Of a stretch of 64,000 nt of DNA, positions 1 through 8,836 are shown one piece after another. Position 1 is the first letter of the stretch, and each line of letters begins with the position of its first letter. The stretch lies in the NCBI GenBank assembly GCA_001797465.1, contig MGPQ01000001.1, positions 62,001-126,000 of the forward strand, given 5' to 3'. Source of the stretch: Deltaproteobacteria bacterium GWB2_55_19. GTDB lineage: Bacteria; Desulfobacterota; GWC2-55-46. The position numbers were made by a program, and so were the translations under genes. The notes beneath the pieces were generated by a model. It searched no databases. It worked only from the letters and a program-made list of their open reading frames with translations, and was not told the DNA's origin.

Positions 1-34
1 GAGGCTTAGAGATCAAGGCATAGGACACTTACGG

Positions 35-98
35 AGCCCCCGCATGGAGCGGGGCTATTATCCGTTTTTAACGGCCCCTTTCAAGGGGCCGCGCTTTT
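35..98 (+). terminator. Two tandem hairpins upstream of folP
   Basis: The first hairpin pairs AGCCCCCGC (35-43) with GCGGGGCT (49-56), with one bulged C. The second pairs GGCCCCTT (73-80) with AAGGGGCC (83-90) across a 2-nt turn and is followed by GCGCTTTT. The U tract is short, so this may end the transcript of a gene left of the window, or act as a processing or pausing site within an operon. The first ~160 bases hold no other recognisable gene. Confidence 0.5.
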
Positions 99-177
99 AT
101 GGGGCTGTCCTTACCGGGGGCGGGGGGCTTGGGGGCGGCGGGCGTTTTCTGGAGACTGCGGGACATTGGAGACAAAT

Positions 178-1386
178 GTGAGGCCGCCAGTAAGGTGTCT
201 TGAGATAAAATTCCTCGTCCAGGCCAACGCCGAGATGGAGCGCGCGCTCGTGGATCCCGCAGGCGCGCGCATCATGGCGCCCAAGCAGTTCCACTACAAC
301 CTCAAGGTTTCAGCGCTTACCCCGGCGCAGGCGAACGTAATAAAGCAGGAGATGCTCTCGCTCGGCGGCGAGGCGGCGGTCGCCAGGGGCGCGGCCTCCT
401 GCTCGATAGCGGCGTCCGACGCGATACTCTCCGGGACCCTCCGGCAGTACGGGTTGCTTGTGGAGAAACTCAAATACCAGTCGTTTGCGCTTCCCGAAGT
501 CGGAGGCGCGATAGATGAAGCGCTTAATAATATCGCGAAACGCTCGTTCGTATTGAGAGGCCGGACACGGGAGTGGGAACTCGGGAAAAAGACGCTCATC
601 ATGGGCATACTGAACGTCACGCCGGACTCATTTTCCGACGGCGGGCTCTTTTTTGACAGGGACAGGGCGGTTGAGAAGGCTTTGAAGATGGTCGAGGACG
701 GCGCCGACTGGGTGGACGTCGGCGGCGAGTCGACGAGGCCGGGAGCCGGGCCGGTTCAGGCCGAAGAGGAGCTTGAAAGGATAATGCCGGTAGTCGAGGC
801 GCTCTCGAAACGCGGCGTCGTGTTTTCGATAGACACCATGAAGGCGCGCGTGGCGGAAGAGGCGTTGAAGGCGGGCGCGGAGGCCGTCAACGACGTTAGC
901 GCTCTCTCCGACCCGGCAATGGCAGAGGTATGCGCGAGGCACAAGGCCGCGGTCGTCCTCATGCACATGCGCGGGGCCCCAAAAGAGATGCAGAAGGATA
1001 CGGCGTACAAGGACCTCATTGGCGAGGTCTTCTCGTACCTCTCCGAGAGGGTAGATTACGCGGAGTCCTCTGGCATCGAGCGCGGACGCATAATGATAGA
1101 CCCGGGGCTCGGTTTCGGGAAATCGAAAGAGGGGAACCTGGAGATAATAGCGAGGCTCCGCGAGTTCGCCTCCCTCGGGCTCCCCATCCTCGTCGGTCCC
1201 TCAAGAAAGTCCTTTATAGGCGCGATCACCGGCGCAAAGGAGACGGAGAGGCTCTCTGGGACGGCCGCCGTCTCCGCTATGGCGGTTTTGAACGGTGCGT
1301 GCGCCTTGCGGGTCCACGACGCAAAAGAGGCGAGAGAGGCCTCCGCGATGGCCGAGGCGGTCAAGTCGGCAAATATTGACGGGTAA
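178..1386 (+). CDS. folP: Dihydropteroate synthase
   Basis: FolP condenses p-aminobenzoate with dihydropterin pyrophosphate in folate synthesis. The catalytic TIM-barrel half begins near residue 145 with MGILNVTPDSFSDGG, followed by GGESTRPGA, SIDTMKA, DPGLGFGK and GPSRKSF, all family signatures. An N-terminal extension of about 120 residues (around LKQEML-type text KQEMLSLGGEAAVARG) is the form known from Geobacter-like FolP. I chose the GTG at 178 because GGAG at 168-171 sits correctly before it; an in-frame TTG at 166 is the alternative and adds four residues. The gene is first in a tight run, with cdaA 3 nt downstream. Confidence 0.95.
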   Translation: MRPPVRCLEIKFLVQANAEMERALVDPAGARIMAPKQFHYNLKVSALTPAQANVIKQEMLSLGGEAAVARGAASCSIAASDAILSGTLRQYGLLVEKLKYQSFALPEVGGAIDEALNNIAKRSFVLRGRTREWELGKKTLIMGILNVTPDSFSDGGLFFDRDRAVEKALKMVEDGADWVDVGGESTRPGAGPVQAEEELERIMPVVEALSKRGVVFSIDTMKARVAEEALKAGAEAVNDVSALSDPAMAEVCARHKAAVVLMHMRGAPKEMQKDTAYKDLIGEVFSYLSERVDYAESSGIERGRIMIDPGLGFGKSKEGNLEIIARLREFASLGLPILVGPSRKSFIGAITGAKETERLSGTAAVSAMAVLNGACALRVHDAKEAREASAMAEAVKSANIDG

Positions 1387-1389
1387 GGG

Positions 1390-2181
1390 ATGCTTGATCA
1401 GATATTCAGCTTCAGCAACTTCATAACTGTCGCGGACATCGCGCTCGTCGCGTTCCTCCTCTACTGGTTCATGCTCATGTTCAAGGGGACGAGGGCCGAG
1501 CGGATGCTATGGGGCATCGGCGTCATCATCATCGTCTACTTCGTATCCCAGAGGGCCGAGCTCCTTACTCTCCACTGGATATTAAGCAACTTCCTCGGCT
1601 CCATCGCCATATTCCTGATAGTCGTCTTCCAGCAGGACATAAGGAAGGCGCTCATTCATATGGGCAAGCCCTTCTCTACGCGCGACGTAGCGGCCTCGCG
1701 CGAGTCCCTTGAGGAGATAACGAGGGCCGCGGCCTCGATGTCAAAGACGAGGACCGGCGGCATAGTCGTCATTGAGCGCGGGATAGATCTCGCCGACTTT
1801 CTCGACGTCGGCGTCGAAATTGACGCGAAACTCTCAAAGGAGCTCATCCTCTCCATATTCAATACCTCGTCCCCCATGCACGACGGCGCGGTGGTCGTGC
1901 GCGCCGGGAGGATATTCAAGGCGGGGTGCATACTGCCTTTGACGGAGAAGGAGCTTACGAAGTCCATGGGGACGAGGCACAGGGCGGCCATAGGCCTCTC
2001 CGAGGAGACCGACGCGGCAATCATCGTCGTATCCGAAGAGACCGGCGAGATAACACTCGTCGTCGAGGACGCGTTGTACGTGGACCTCGGCCCCGACAGG
2101 CTCTTGAACGACCTTAAGAAGCTCCTTACCGGCAAGGGCTATCGGAAAAAATCGATAATACCGTGGAGGGAGGGCAATTGA
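1390..2181 (+). CDS. cdaA: Diadenylate cyclase CdaA (membrane c-di-AMP synthase)
   Basis: CdaA joins two ATP into cyclic di-AMP, a second messenger tied to potassium and cell-wall control. The first ~80 residues form three hydrophobic helices (for example VAFLLYWFMLMF and AIFLIVVFQQDI). The soluble DAC domain follows, with the catalytic MHDGAVVV and GTRHRAAIG motifs at about residues 158-200. At 263 residues the length is normal. The ybbR (cdaR) partner overlaps its 3' end and glmM follows, which is the widely conserved cdaA-cdaR-glmM module in which the neighbours modulate cyclase activity. Confidence 0.96.
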   Translation: MLDQIFSFSNFITVADIALVAFLLYWFMLMFKGTRAERMLWGIGVIIIVYFVSQRAELLTLHWILSNFLGSIAIFLIVVFQQDIRKALIHMGKPFSTRDVAASRESLEEITRAAASMSKTRTGGIVVIERGIDLADFLDVGVEIDAKLSKELILSIFNTSSPMHDGAVVVRAGRIFKAGCILPLTEKELTKSMGTRHRAAIGLSEETDAAIIVVSEETGEITLVVEDALYVDLGPDRLLNDLKKLLTGKGYRKKSIIPWREGN

Positions 2182-2828
2182 GAAACTTCGTCCTCTCGAA
2201 CATGAGGCTCAAGGTGTTCGCGGTCGTCTTTGCCGCCGCGCTCTGGTTTTTTGTGGCCGGGCAGAGTAAAATGGAGGTCGGCTTCTTCGTTCCGATAGGC
2301 TTTAAATCCATACCGAAGGACCTGGCCATGGCGTCCACGGCGCCGGACGAGGTCGAGGTGAGGGTCTCGGGGCCGAAGCTCTTCGTAAGCAACCTCTCTC
2401 CATCGCAGATAACCGCCGAGCTCGACTTGAGTGGCGCGAAGGAGGGGACGAACTCATACAGGCTTACCCCGGCGGATATCGTTACGCCGATGGGGGTGGA
2501 GGTCTTGAGGCTCCGCCCCTCGTCGGTGGAATTGAAGATGGAAAAGCTCGTAGCCGCGGACTTAAGGGTCAGGGCGCGCGTATCCGGCAGGGCGGCCGCC
2601 GGATACAGGGTTGTTGACGTCATAGTCTTCCCCAGGGTCGTATCCGTAACCGGGAGGCAGGAGTTGAAGAGGCTTGAAGCCATATACACGAAGCCGGTGG
2701 ACGTGAGCGGGATGGACGAGTCCGCTTCAATCACGGCACAGCTCGACATCTCCGACTACGAGATTAGGTCCTTGAGCGTAAACAAGGTCGAGGTGAAGGT
2801 CATAATCAGGAAGGAGGGGGAGAGATGA
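2178..2828 (+). CDS. ybbR: YbbR-domain protein (CdaR-like regulator of CdaA)
   Basis: A single N-terminal membrane helix ([16 protein letters not shown]) is followed by an extracytoplasmic region with YbbR-type beta repeats (EVRVSGP..., ELKMEKL..., SVTGRQ...). Such proteins bind and tune CdaA. I take the TTG at 2178, which overlaps the cdaA stop in a TTGA junction and has GGAGGGAGGG just upstream. An in-frame GTG at 2163 would add five residues within cdaA. The 3' end overlaps glmM by 4 nt, so translation of all three is likely coupled. Confidence 0.88.
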   Translation: MRNFVLSNMRLKVFAVVFAAALWFFVAGQSKMEVGFFVPIGFKSIPKDLAMASTAPDEVEVRVSGPKLFVSNLSPSQITAELDLSGAKEGTNSYRLTPADIVTPMGVEVLRLRPSSVELKMEKLVAADLRVRARVSGRAAAGYRVVDVIVFPRVVSVTGRQELKRLEAIYTKPVDVSGMDESASITAQLDISDYEIRSLSVNKVEVKVIIRKEGER

Positions 2829-4177
2829 AAAAGAGGCTTTTCGGGACCGACGGCGTAAGGGGGGTCGCGAACATCGAGCCGATGACCGCCGAGATGGCGC
2901 TCCAGCTCGGCCGCGCCATCGCCTATATATTCAAGAAGGAGCCGCGGCGCCACCGGATAGTAGTCGGCAAGGACACGCGGCTTTCAGGCTACATGCTCGA
3001 GAGCGCGATGATGGCCGGGATATGCTCGATGGGCGTTGACGCGCTCATGGTAGGGCCTCTGCCGACGCCCGGCATAGCGTTCATAACGTCCTCCATGCGG
3101 GCGGACGCCGGGGTAGTCATCTCCGCTTCCCACAACCCGTACCAGGACAACGGCATAAAGTTCTTCAGCAGGGACGGGCTCAAGCTACCCGATGAAGTGG
3201 AGCTTGAGATTGAGAGGTTCATATTCGAGAACCATGACCCATCGCACAGGCCGACGGCACGGGAGGTCGGCAAGGCATACAGGGTCGACGACGCCATAGG
3301 CAGGTACATAGTATTCGTGAAGAACACCTTCCCCAAGGAACTCACGCTCGATGGGGTGAAGATCGCGCTGGACTGCGCTAACGGCGCGACTTATAAGGTG
3401 GCGCCCGCGGTATTTTCCGAGCTTGGGGCCGAGGTCGTATCCATTTCGGTCAAACCGGACGGCGAGAACATAAACCTCGAATCCGGCGCGCTCTACCCGG
3501 AGAAGGTGGCGGCAAAGGTGAGGGAGACCGGGGCCGACATAGGCCTCGCGCTCGACGGCGACGGCGACAGGTGCATCATGGTCGATGAGAACGGCGAGAT
3601 AATCGACGGGGACTTCATCATGGCGATAACGGCGACGGCGATGATCAAGGACGGGACGCTTAAGAAGAACACGCTCGTCTCAACAATAATGAGCAACTCC
3701 GGGCTCGAAGAGGCGATAGAGTCGGCCGGCGGGCGTGTCGTCAGGACCAGGGTCGGCGACAGGTACGTCGTCGAAGAGATGCTCAAAAACGGCTACAACT
3801 TCGGCGGCGAGCAGTCCGGCCACATAATATTTCTCGACCATACGACGACCGGCGACGGGCTCATAACCGCCCTGCAGGTGCTCAAAAGGATGGTCAGGGA
3901 GAATAAAAAGCTCTCGGAGCTCGCCTCGTGCCTGCGCATATACCCGCAGATACTCCTTAACGTGAAGGTCAGGGAGAAGAAGGACTTATCCGCGCTCCCG
4001 TCGGTAGTGAACGCCATAAAGGCCGTTGAGGAGAGGCTTAAGAACCGGGGCAGGGCATTTATCAGATATTCCGGGACCGAGCCGCTCGCGCGCATCACGA
4101 TAGAAGGCGAGCGACAGGACGAGATAACGGCGATGGCTAATGAGCTCGCAGAGGTCTTGAAAAAAGAGATAGGTTGA
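2825..4177 (+). CDS. glmM: Phosphoglucosamine mutase
   Basis: GlmM converts glucosamine-6-phosphate to glucosamine-1-phosphate for UDP-GlcNAc, feeding peptidoglycan and lipopolysaccharide. The protein opens with FGTDGVRG, carries the phosphoserine loop ISASHNP near residue 100, the metal loop DGDGDR near 240, GEQSGH near 325, and the phosphate-binding [11 protein letters not shown] near the C-terminus. At 450 residues it is full length. Its ATG overlaps the ybbR stop (ATGA). CdaA is reported to regulate GlmM activity in other bacteria, which fits the shared transcript. Confidence 0.97.
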   Translation: MKKRLFGTDGVRGVANIEPMTAEMALQLGRAIAYIFKKEPRRHRIVVGKDTRLSGYMLESAMMAGICSMGVDALMVGPLPTPGIAFITSSMRADAGVVISASHNPYQDNGIKFFSRDGLKLPDEVELEIERFIFENHDPSHRPTAREVGKAYRVDDAIGRYIVFVKNTFPKELTLDGVKIALDCANGATYKVAPAVFSELGAEVVSISVKPDGENINLESGALYPEKVAAKVRETGADIGLALDGDGDRCIMVDENGEIIDGDFIMAITATAMIKDGTLKKNTLVSTIMSNSGLEEAIESAGGRVVRTRVGDRYVVEEMLKNGYNFGGEQSGHIIFLDHTTTGDGLITALQVLKRMVRENKKLSELASCLRIYPQILLNVKVREKKDLSALPSVVNAIKAVEERLKNRGRAFIRYSGTEPLARITIEGERQDEITAMANELAEVLKKEIG

Positions 4178-4347
4178 TAAAAATTGTTCTTTTTCCTGAT
4201 CTCTGTGTCAGGGCGAAAATAAAAATGCTCACATATTACTATATATGTTGCGTTTTTTTATTTCCCCTCTTCCTTGACCTCAGAAAAAATATCTAATTTT
4301 CAGATGTAGCCAGATAATAGGCAAATTCATTACAGGAGCTGGTAGAG
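4178..4347. other. AT-rich gap between glmM and pdxJ
   Basis: These 170 bases are clearly more AT-rich than the flanking genes. A weak CCTGA/TCAGG hairpin lies near 4195-4212, and T/A runs occur between 4245 and 4310, including TTGACC at 4274-4279 and GATAAT at 4313-4318, but these are not at promoter spacing. A promoter for pdxJ is plausible here; I cannot place it. No small ORF with a ribosome binding site was seen. Confidence 0.4.
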
Positions 4348-5079
4348 ATGTCGAGACTTTCGGTGAATGTGGATCATGTGGCAACGGTCAGGCAGGCACG
4401 GCTCGCTTCAGAGCCCGACCCTGTGACAGCGGCCCTTATGGCCGAGGCCGCCGGCGCGGACGGCATAACAGTGCATCTCCGGGAGGACAGGCGGCACATA
4501 CAGGACAGGGACCTGTTGGTCTTGAGGAAAACGGTGAAGACGCGCCTGAACCTCGAGATGGCCGCTACAAAGGAGATGTTCGCCATCGCGCTTGAAGTGA
4601 AGCCAGACATGGTGACGCTCGTGCCAGAGAAGAGGCAGGAACTTACGACAGAGGGCGGGCTCGACGTGAAGGCGAACTTTGAGGCCCTCAAAAAAATCGT
4701 CGAGGGGCTCCGCGACGCCAATATCCCGGTGAACCTCTTCATAGACCCGACGCTCGACGCCGTCAAGCTCAGCCACAAGATAGGCTCAGACGGGGTCGAG
4801 ATACACACAGGGTCCTACGCGGACGCCAAAGACGCTAAGGTGCGCGCTTCCGAACTTAAGAGGGTGGTGGAGGCCGTAGCCTTATCGCACAGGCTCGGGC
4901 TTAAGACCCACGCCGGCCACGGGCTCGACTACAGGAATATAAAGGATGTGGCGGCGATAAAGGAGATAGACGAGTTCGCCATAGGTTTTAGCATCATAGC
5001 GCGCTCCATATACACGGGGATCAATGAGGCGGTCAGAGAGATGAAGCGGCTCATTATAGAGGGGCGCGCAGGCGCTTGA
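4348..5079 (+). CDS. pdxJ: Pyridoxine 5'-phosphate synthase
   Basis: PdxJ closes the pyridoxine ring from 1-deoxyxylulose-5-phosphate and 3-amino-2-oxopropyl phosphate. Family signatures are NVDHVATVRQAR at the N-terminus, ITVHLREDRRHIQ near residue 45, NLEMAAT near 73 and AGHGLDY near 193. The 243-residue length is normal. The start has AGGAG a suitable distance upstream. It leads a new cluster with acpS 3 nt downstream; pdxJ-acpS linkage is common in Gram-negative bacteria. Confidence 0.97.
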   Translation: MSRLSVNVDHVATVRQARLASEPDPVTAALMAEAAGADGITVHLREDRRHIQDRDLLVLRKTVKTRLNLEMAATKEMFAIALEVKPDMVTLVPEKRQELTTEGGLDVKANFEALKKIVEGLRDANIPVNLFIDPTLDAVKLSHKIGSDGVEIHTGSYADAKDAKVRASELKRVVEAVALSHRLGLKTHAGHGLDYRNIKDVAAIKEIDEFAIGFSIIARSIYTGINEAVREMKRLIIEGRAGA

Positions 5080-5082
5080 CGC

Positions 5083-5430
5083 ATGATAGAGGGCATAGGC
5101 ATAGACATAGTAGAGGTCGAGAGGTTCAAGGGGGCGATTGAGCGCCGGGGTGAGGGGTTTTTGAAGAGGCTCTTTACCGACAGGGAGATCCTTTACGCGC
5201 GCGGCAAGAGGCGGCCCGAGGTCCACCTTGCCGCGAGGTTCGCGGCAAAGGTGTGCGTTATAAAGGCCTTTGGCTCGCCTCTGCGCTTCAGGGAAGTAGA
5301 GATATTGAACGAGGCCTCAGGGAGGCCGGTCGTTTTTGCGAAGGCGCTCGACAAGGATTTTAGAATATCTATTTCCATCACCCACGATGGCGGGCTCGCC
5401 GTCGCAGAGGCCCTCATAGAGAGGCTATGA
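5083..5430 (+). CDS. acpS: Holo-[acyl-carrier-protein] synthase, divergent active site
   Basis: AcpS transfers 4'-phosphopantetheine from CoA to acyl carrier protein. GIGIDIVEVERF carries the metal-binding Asp8, and AARFAAK...IKAFG is the second signature. Where the family has a near-invariant Glu (FAAKEA), this protein reads FAAKVC, with Val at residue 57. The usual GTG...W stretch after KAFG is also shortened to GSPLRFREVEI. Length is 115 residues against the usual 120-130. The reading frame is intact and its stop overlaps nnrD by 4 nt, so the gene is maintained, but its activity is open to question. Confidence 0.88.
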   Translation: MIEGIGIDIVEVERFKGAIERRGEGFLKRLFTDREILYARGKRRPEVHLAARFAAKVCVIKAFGSPLRFREVEILNEASGRPVVFAKALDKDFRISISITHDGGLAVAEALIERL

Positions 5431-6989
5431 AGCTCGCGGACTCCGCCATAATCACTGAGATCGACAGAAGGGCCGTAGCCGATTACGGCATTGAACCCAT
5501 CCGGCTCATGGAGAACGCGGGCAGGGGTGTGGCTGACGCGGTCCTCCGCGAGCTCGCCGCCTTTCCATCTAAGCGGGTCTCTGTACTCGCCGGTAAAGGG
5601 AATAACGGCGGAGACGGGTTCGTCGCGGCGCGTAAATTAAAAAACGCCGGGGCGGAAGCGACTGTCTTTGCGCTCTCCAGGGTCGAGGACCTCAAAAATG
5701 ATGCGCTCGCTAACGCAAAAGAGTGGGCGCGCATGGGCGGCGAGACGGCCGTAATATTAACCCCTGAAGACCTTGAAAAGTCCAAGTCGGCTTTAAGGCA
5801 TTCTTCCATCATAGTAGACGCGATATTCGGCACAGGGCTTAGATCAGAAGTAGAGGGCCTCTGCGCCTCTTTAATTGATTTTGTGAACGGCCTCGATAAA
5901 ATGATTGTGGCCGTCGACGTCCCCTCAGGCATAGACGCAGGAACCGGGCGCGTGCTCGGGCGCTCGATTAGGGCGTCCTTTACCGTTACGATGGCCCTGC
6001 CGAAGGTCGGCCTCGTCCTGTACCCGGGGAGGGACTTTGCCGGGGAGTTCGAGGTAGTGGACATTGGCGTCCCACGTGCCCTAATCGACGACCCTGAGAT
6101 AAGATACAACCTCATAACCGCAGAAATGCTCCGGGGGTTTCTTAAACCCAGAAAGGCCGACACTCATAAGACCACATACGGACACATCCTTGTTCTCGCC
6201 GGGTCTCCGGGCATGACCGGCGCGGCGTACATGACGGCGATGTCGGCGATGAGGACGGGCGCGGGGCTCGTGACAGTCGGCGTGCCGGAGAGCCTCCATG
6301 ATATCATGCAGGCGAAGACCGTCGAAGCGATGACCGCAGGGCTCCCAGAGACGACGGACAAGGCGCTCGGCCCTGTGTCGTGGCCGCGCATCAGGGAGCT
6401 ACTTAAGAACAAGGCCGCCCTCGTCATAGGCCCCGGCGTCGGCAACAGGAAAGACATCTATCACCTCATTGAAAAGATAGCCTCTGAAATAGAATGCCCG
6501 CTTTTGATAGACGCCGACGGCTTGAACTCCCTTGCCGACGATGTATCCGTTTTGAAGTCAATGACAGCCCGGGTCGTGCTGACCCCGCACCCGGGAGAGA
6601 TGGCGCGGCTCCTTAAGACCACGGTAAAGGAAGTACAGGCGGATAGACTTGGCGCGGCAACAAGGCTCTCGACACTTACGGGCGCAACAGTCGTACTTAA
6701 AGGCGCGGGCACGGTGATAGCCGGGACTGACGGGCAGATTTACATAAACACCACCGGGAACGCAGTCCTCGCGACAGCCGGGACTGGCGACATACTCGCC
6801 GGGGTGATAGGAGGGCTCCTCGCGCAGGGGTATTCTCCAGTCGAGGCGTCAATAGCCGGGGTCCATATCCACGGCCTTGCCGGAGACGCGGTAAGGGACG
6901 CAACAGGCGAGATAGGTATGATAGCGACGGACCTTCTCCCCCGCATACCGCCGATACTCAATTCGTTCACGCGGAATGCGAATGGATAG
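5427..6989 (+). CDS. nnrD: Bifunctional NAD(P)H-hydrate epimerase / ADP-dependent dehydratase
   Basis: This protein repairs hydrated NADH and NADPH. The N-terminal ~215 residues are the epimerase domain (NGGDGFVAARKL, DAIFGTGL, VDVPSGIDAGTG). The C-terminal ~290 residues are the ribokinase-like dehydratase (YGHILVLAGSPGMTGAA, LTPHPGEMARL, GTGDILAGVIGGLLAQG). At 520 residues this is the usual fused length. It overlaps acpS by 4 nt and tsaE by 8-14 nt. The acpS-nnrD-tsaE order is a conserved cluster. Confidence 0.96.
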   Translation: MKLADSAIITEIDRRAVADYGIEPIRLMENAGRGVADAVLRELAAFPSKRVSVLAGKGNNGGDGFVAARKLKNAGAEATVFALSRVEDLKNDALANAKEWARMGGETAVILTPEDLEKSKSALRHSSIIVDAIFGTGLRSEVEGLCASLIDFVNGLDKMIVAVDVPSGIDAGTGRVLGRSIRASFTVTMALPKVGLVLYPGRDFAGEFEVVDIGVPRALIDDPEIRYNLITAEMLRGFLKPRKADTHKTTYGHILVLAGSPGMTGAAYMTAMSAMRTGAGLVTVGVPESLHDIMQAKTVEAMTAGLPETTDKALGPVSWPRIRELLKNKAALVIGPGVGNRKDIYHLIEKIASEIECPLLIDADGLNSLADDVSVLKSMTARVVLTPHPGEMARLLKTTVKEVQADRLGAATRLSTLTGATVVLKGAGTVIAGTDGQIYINTTGNAVLATAGTGDILAGVIGGLLAQGYSPVEASIAGVHIHGLAGDAVRDATGEIGMIATDLLPRIPPILNSFTRNANG

Positions 6990-7422
6990 TGCGGAGAGGG
7001 TGATAACCCGCTCCCCTGAGGAGACCGAAGCGCTCGGAGAGAGGCTTTCGGCCAAATTGAAGGAAGGGGACCGCGTCGCCCTCATAGGCGACCTCGGCGG
7101 AGGCAAGACGCGTTTCGTCAGGGGCATAGCCCGCGGCCTCGGCTCAAGGGGTTTCATAAAGAGCCCGTCCTATACCATTATGAATATATACCAGGGCGGC
7201 AGGCTCCCCCTCTTTCATGTCGATCTCTACAGGATAGGCGGGGAGGACGAGTTTTTCTTCACTGGACTCGAAGAATTTATTTACGGAGATGGCGTTTCTG
7301 TAATAGAATGGGCGGAAAGGCACCCGGCGCTCATCAGGGATTGCATGTATGTGATAACGTTCAAGTACCTCGGCGAAGACGAGCGGGAAATCAGTATCGA
7401 GAAATGCGGAGTAACGGGGTGA
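6976..7422 (+). CDS. tsaE: tRNA t6A37 biosynthesis ATPase TsaE
   Basis: TsaE is the small P-loop ATPase of the TsaBDE complex that makes N6-threonylcarbamoyladenosine in ANN-decoding tRNAs. The Walker A motif is GDLGGGKTRFVRG at about residues 39-51. SPSYTIMNIY and HVDLYRIGG follow, and VSVIEWAER is the Walker B-like end. Length of 148 is typical. Its ATG lies inside the nnrD 3' end (a second ATG is at 6982), implying coupled translation. Confidence 0.95.
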   Translation: MRMDSAERVITRSPEETEALGERLSAKLKEGDRVALIGDLGGGKTRFVRGIARGLGSRGFIKSPSYTIMNIYQGGRLPLFHVDLYRIGGEDEFFFTGLEEFIYGDGVSVIEWAERHPALIRDCMYVITFKYLGEDEREISIEKCGVTG

Positions 7423-7426
7423 CGAG

Positions 7427-8818
7427 ATGAGAGAGTTCGATTGCGTAGTCATGGGCGGCGGGCCGGGCGGATACGTATCAGCGATACGCGGGGCTGAACT
7501 CGGCGGCAAGGTCGCGCTTATAGAAAAGGACAAGGTCGGGGGCACGTGCCTTAACCGCGGGTGCATACCGACAAAGGCGCTCTACTATTCGGCGAAGGCG
7601 CTCAACGCCGCAAGACACGCCGGCGACTTCGGCGTGAACGTGGGAGAAGTCAGCTTCGATATCATGCGGGCTGTCGCGAGAAAAGACGAGGTAGTAAAGA
7701 AGCTCGTCGGAGGCGTTGAGCAGTTATTGAAGGGCAACGCCGTTGAGGTAATCCGTGGTGAAGCCACAATTGAATCCGCCGGAAAGGTCGTCGTAAAAAA
7801 AGCCGATGGCTTTGAAGAGATAGCGGCGAAGTCCGTTATCATCGCCACCGGGTCGGAACCAGCTTTGATACCTGCCTTCAGCATAGACAGGGTAAACGTC
7901 CTTACCTCGACCGAGATGTTAGACATAAAGAAGGTCCCTGAGAGCCTGCTTATCATAGGCGGCGGGGTAATGGGGTGCGAGTTCGCCACCTTATTTTCGT
8001 CCTTCGGCAGTCGCGTGACGATTGTAGAGCTCCTGCCGACGATTTTGTCCACCGAAGACAAGATAGTATCGCGCGTCATCATGAAGAGGTTCAAGGAGAC
8101 GGGCGTAAGCGTCTTGACCGAAGTCTCCGTTGATAAGGTGACAATCGAAGAGGGCAGGGTAAAGACGACCCTTAAGGACGGCAGGGAATTCATAACTGAA
8201 AAGGTGATGGTCTCCATCGGGAGGTCCTTTAACTCCTTAGGCATTGGTCTTGAGAAGGCAGGGGTCGCGACAGACCGCGGCAAGATAGTGGTGAACGAAA
8301 AGATGGAGACGAACATATTGGGTGTCTACGCCGTAGGGGACGTGACGGGAAAGATGCTCCTTGCGCACGTCGCTTCAGTCCAGGGGATAGTCGCCGTAAA
8401 CAACGCGCTCGGGAAGAACGCGACTATGGACTACTCGGCGGTCCCGGCAGGGATATTCACCGACCCGGAGATCGCGTCCGTCGGATTACGCGAAAAAGAG
8501 GCGGCTGAAAAGAACATGCCTGTTTCCATTGGCAGGTTCCCGTACGCGGCAAGCGGCAAGGCGCTCGGCATGGGCGAGACCGAAGGTTTCTGCCAGATAC
8601 TCGCGGACCCCGGGACGGACAAGGTCCTCGGTTGTTCGATAGTCGGCGCGCACGCGACAGACCTTTTAGGCGAAGTCACTCTCGCCATACGCTCGGGCGC
8701 GAAGGTAAAGGACATAGCTGAAACGATCCACGCGCACCCGACCTTGCCTGAGATAGTCATGGAGGCGGCAGAAGACGTCCACGGCCTTGCGATACACAAG
8801 ATTGGCAGGAAGAAGTAG
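7427..8818 (+). CDS. lpdA: Dihydrolipoyl dehydrogenase
   Basis: This flavoenzyme re-oxidises dihydrolipoamide with NAD+ in 2-oxoacid dehydrogenase complexes or the glycine cleavage system. It shows the FAD site GGGPGGY near residue 10, the redox disulfide GGTCLNRGCIPTK near 40-52, the NAD site IIGGGVMGCEFA near 177, the second FAD motif VYAVGDVTGK near 303, and the C-terminal base HAHPTLPE near 437. At 463 residues it is complete. No E1/E2 or gcv gene is in the window, so its partner complex is unknown. Confidence 0.96.
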   Translation: MREFDCVVMGGGPGGYVSAIRGAELGGKVALIEKDKVGGTCLNRGCIPTKALYYSAKALNAARHAGDFGVNVGEVSFDIMRAVARKDEVVKKLVGGVEQLLKGNAVEVIRGEATIESAGKVVVKKADGFEEIAAKSVIIATGSEPALIPAFSIDRVNVLTSTEMLDIKKVPESLLIIGGGVMGCEFATLFSSFGSRVTIVELLPTILSTEDKIVSRVIMKRFKETGVSVLTEVSVDKVTIEEGRVKTTLKDGREFITEKVMVSIGRSFNSLGIGLEKAGVATDRGKIVVNEKMETNILGVYAVGDVTGKMLLAHVASVQGIVAVNNALGKNATMDYSAVPAGIFTDPEIASVGLREKEAAEKNMPVSIGRFPYAASGKALGMGETEGFCQILADPGTDKVLGCSIVGAHATDLLGEVTLAIRSGAKVKDIAETIHAHPTLPEIVMEAAEDVHGLAIHKIGRKK

Positions 8819-8836
8819 ACTGAGGAGGCGGTCGTA

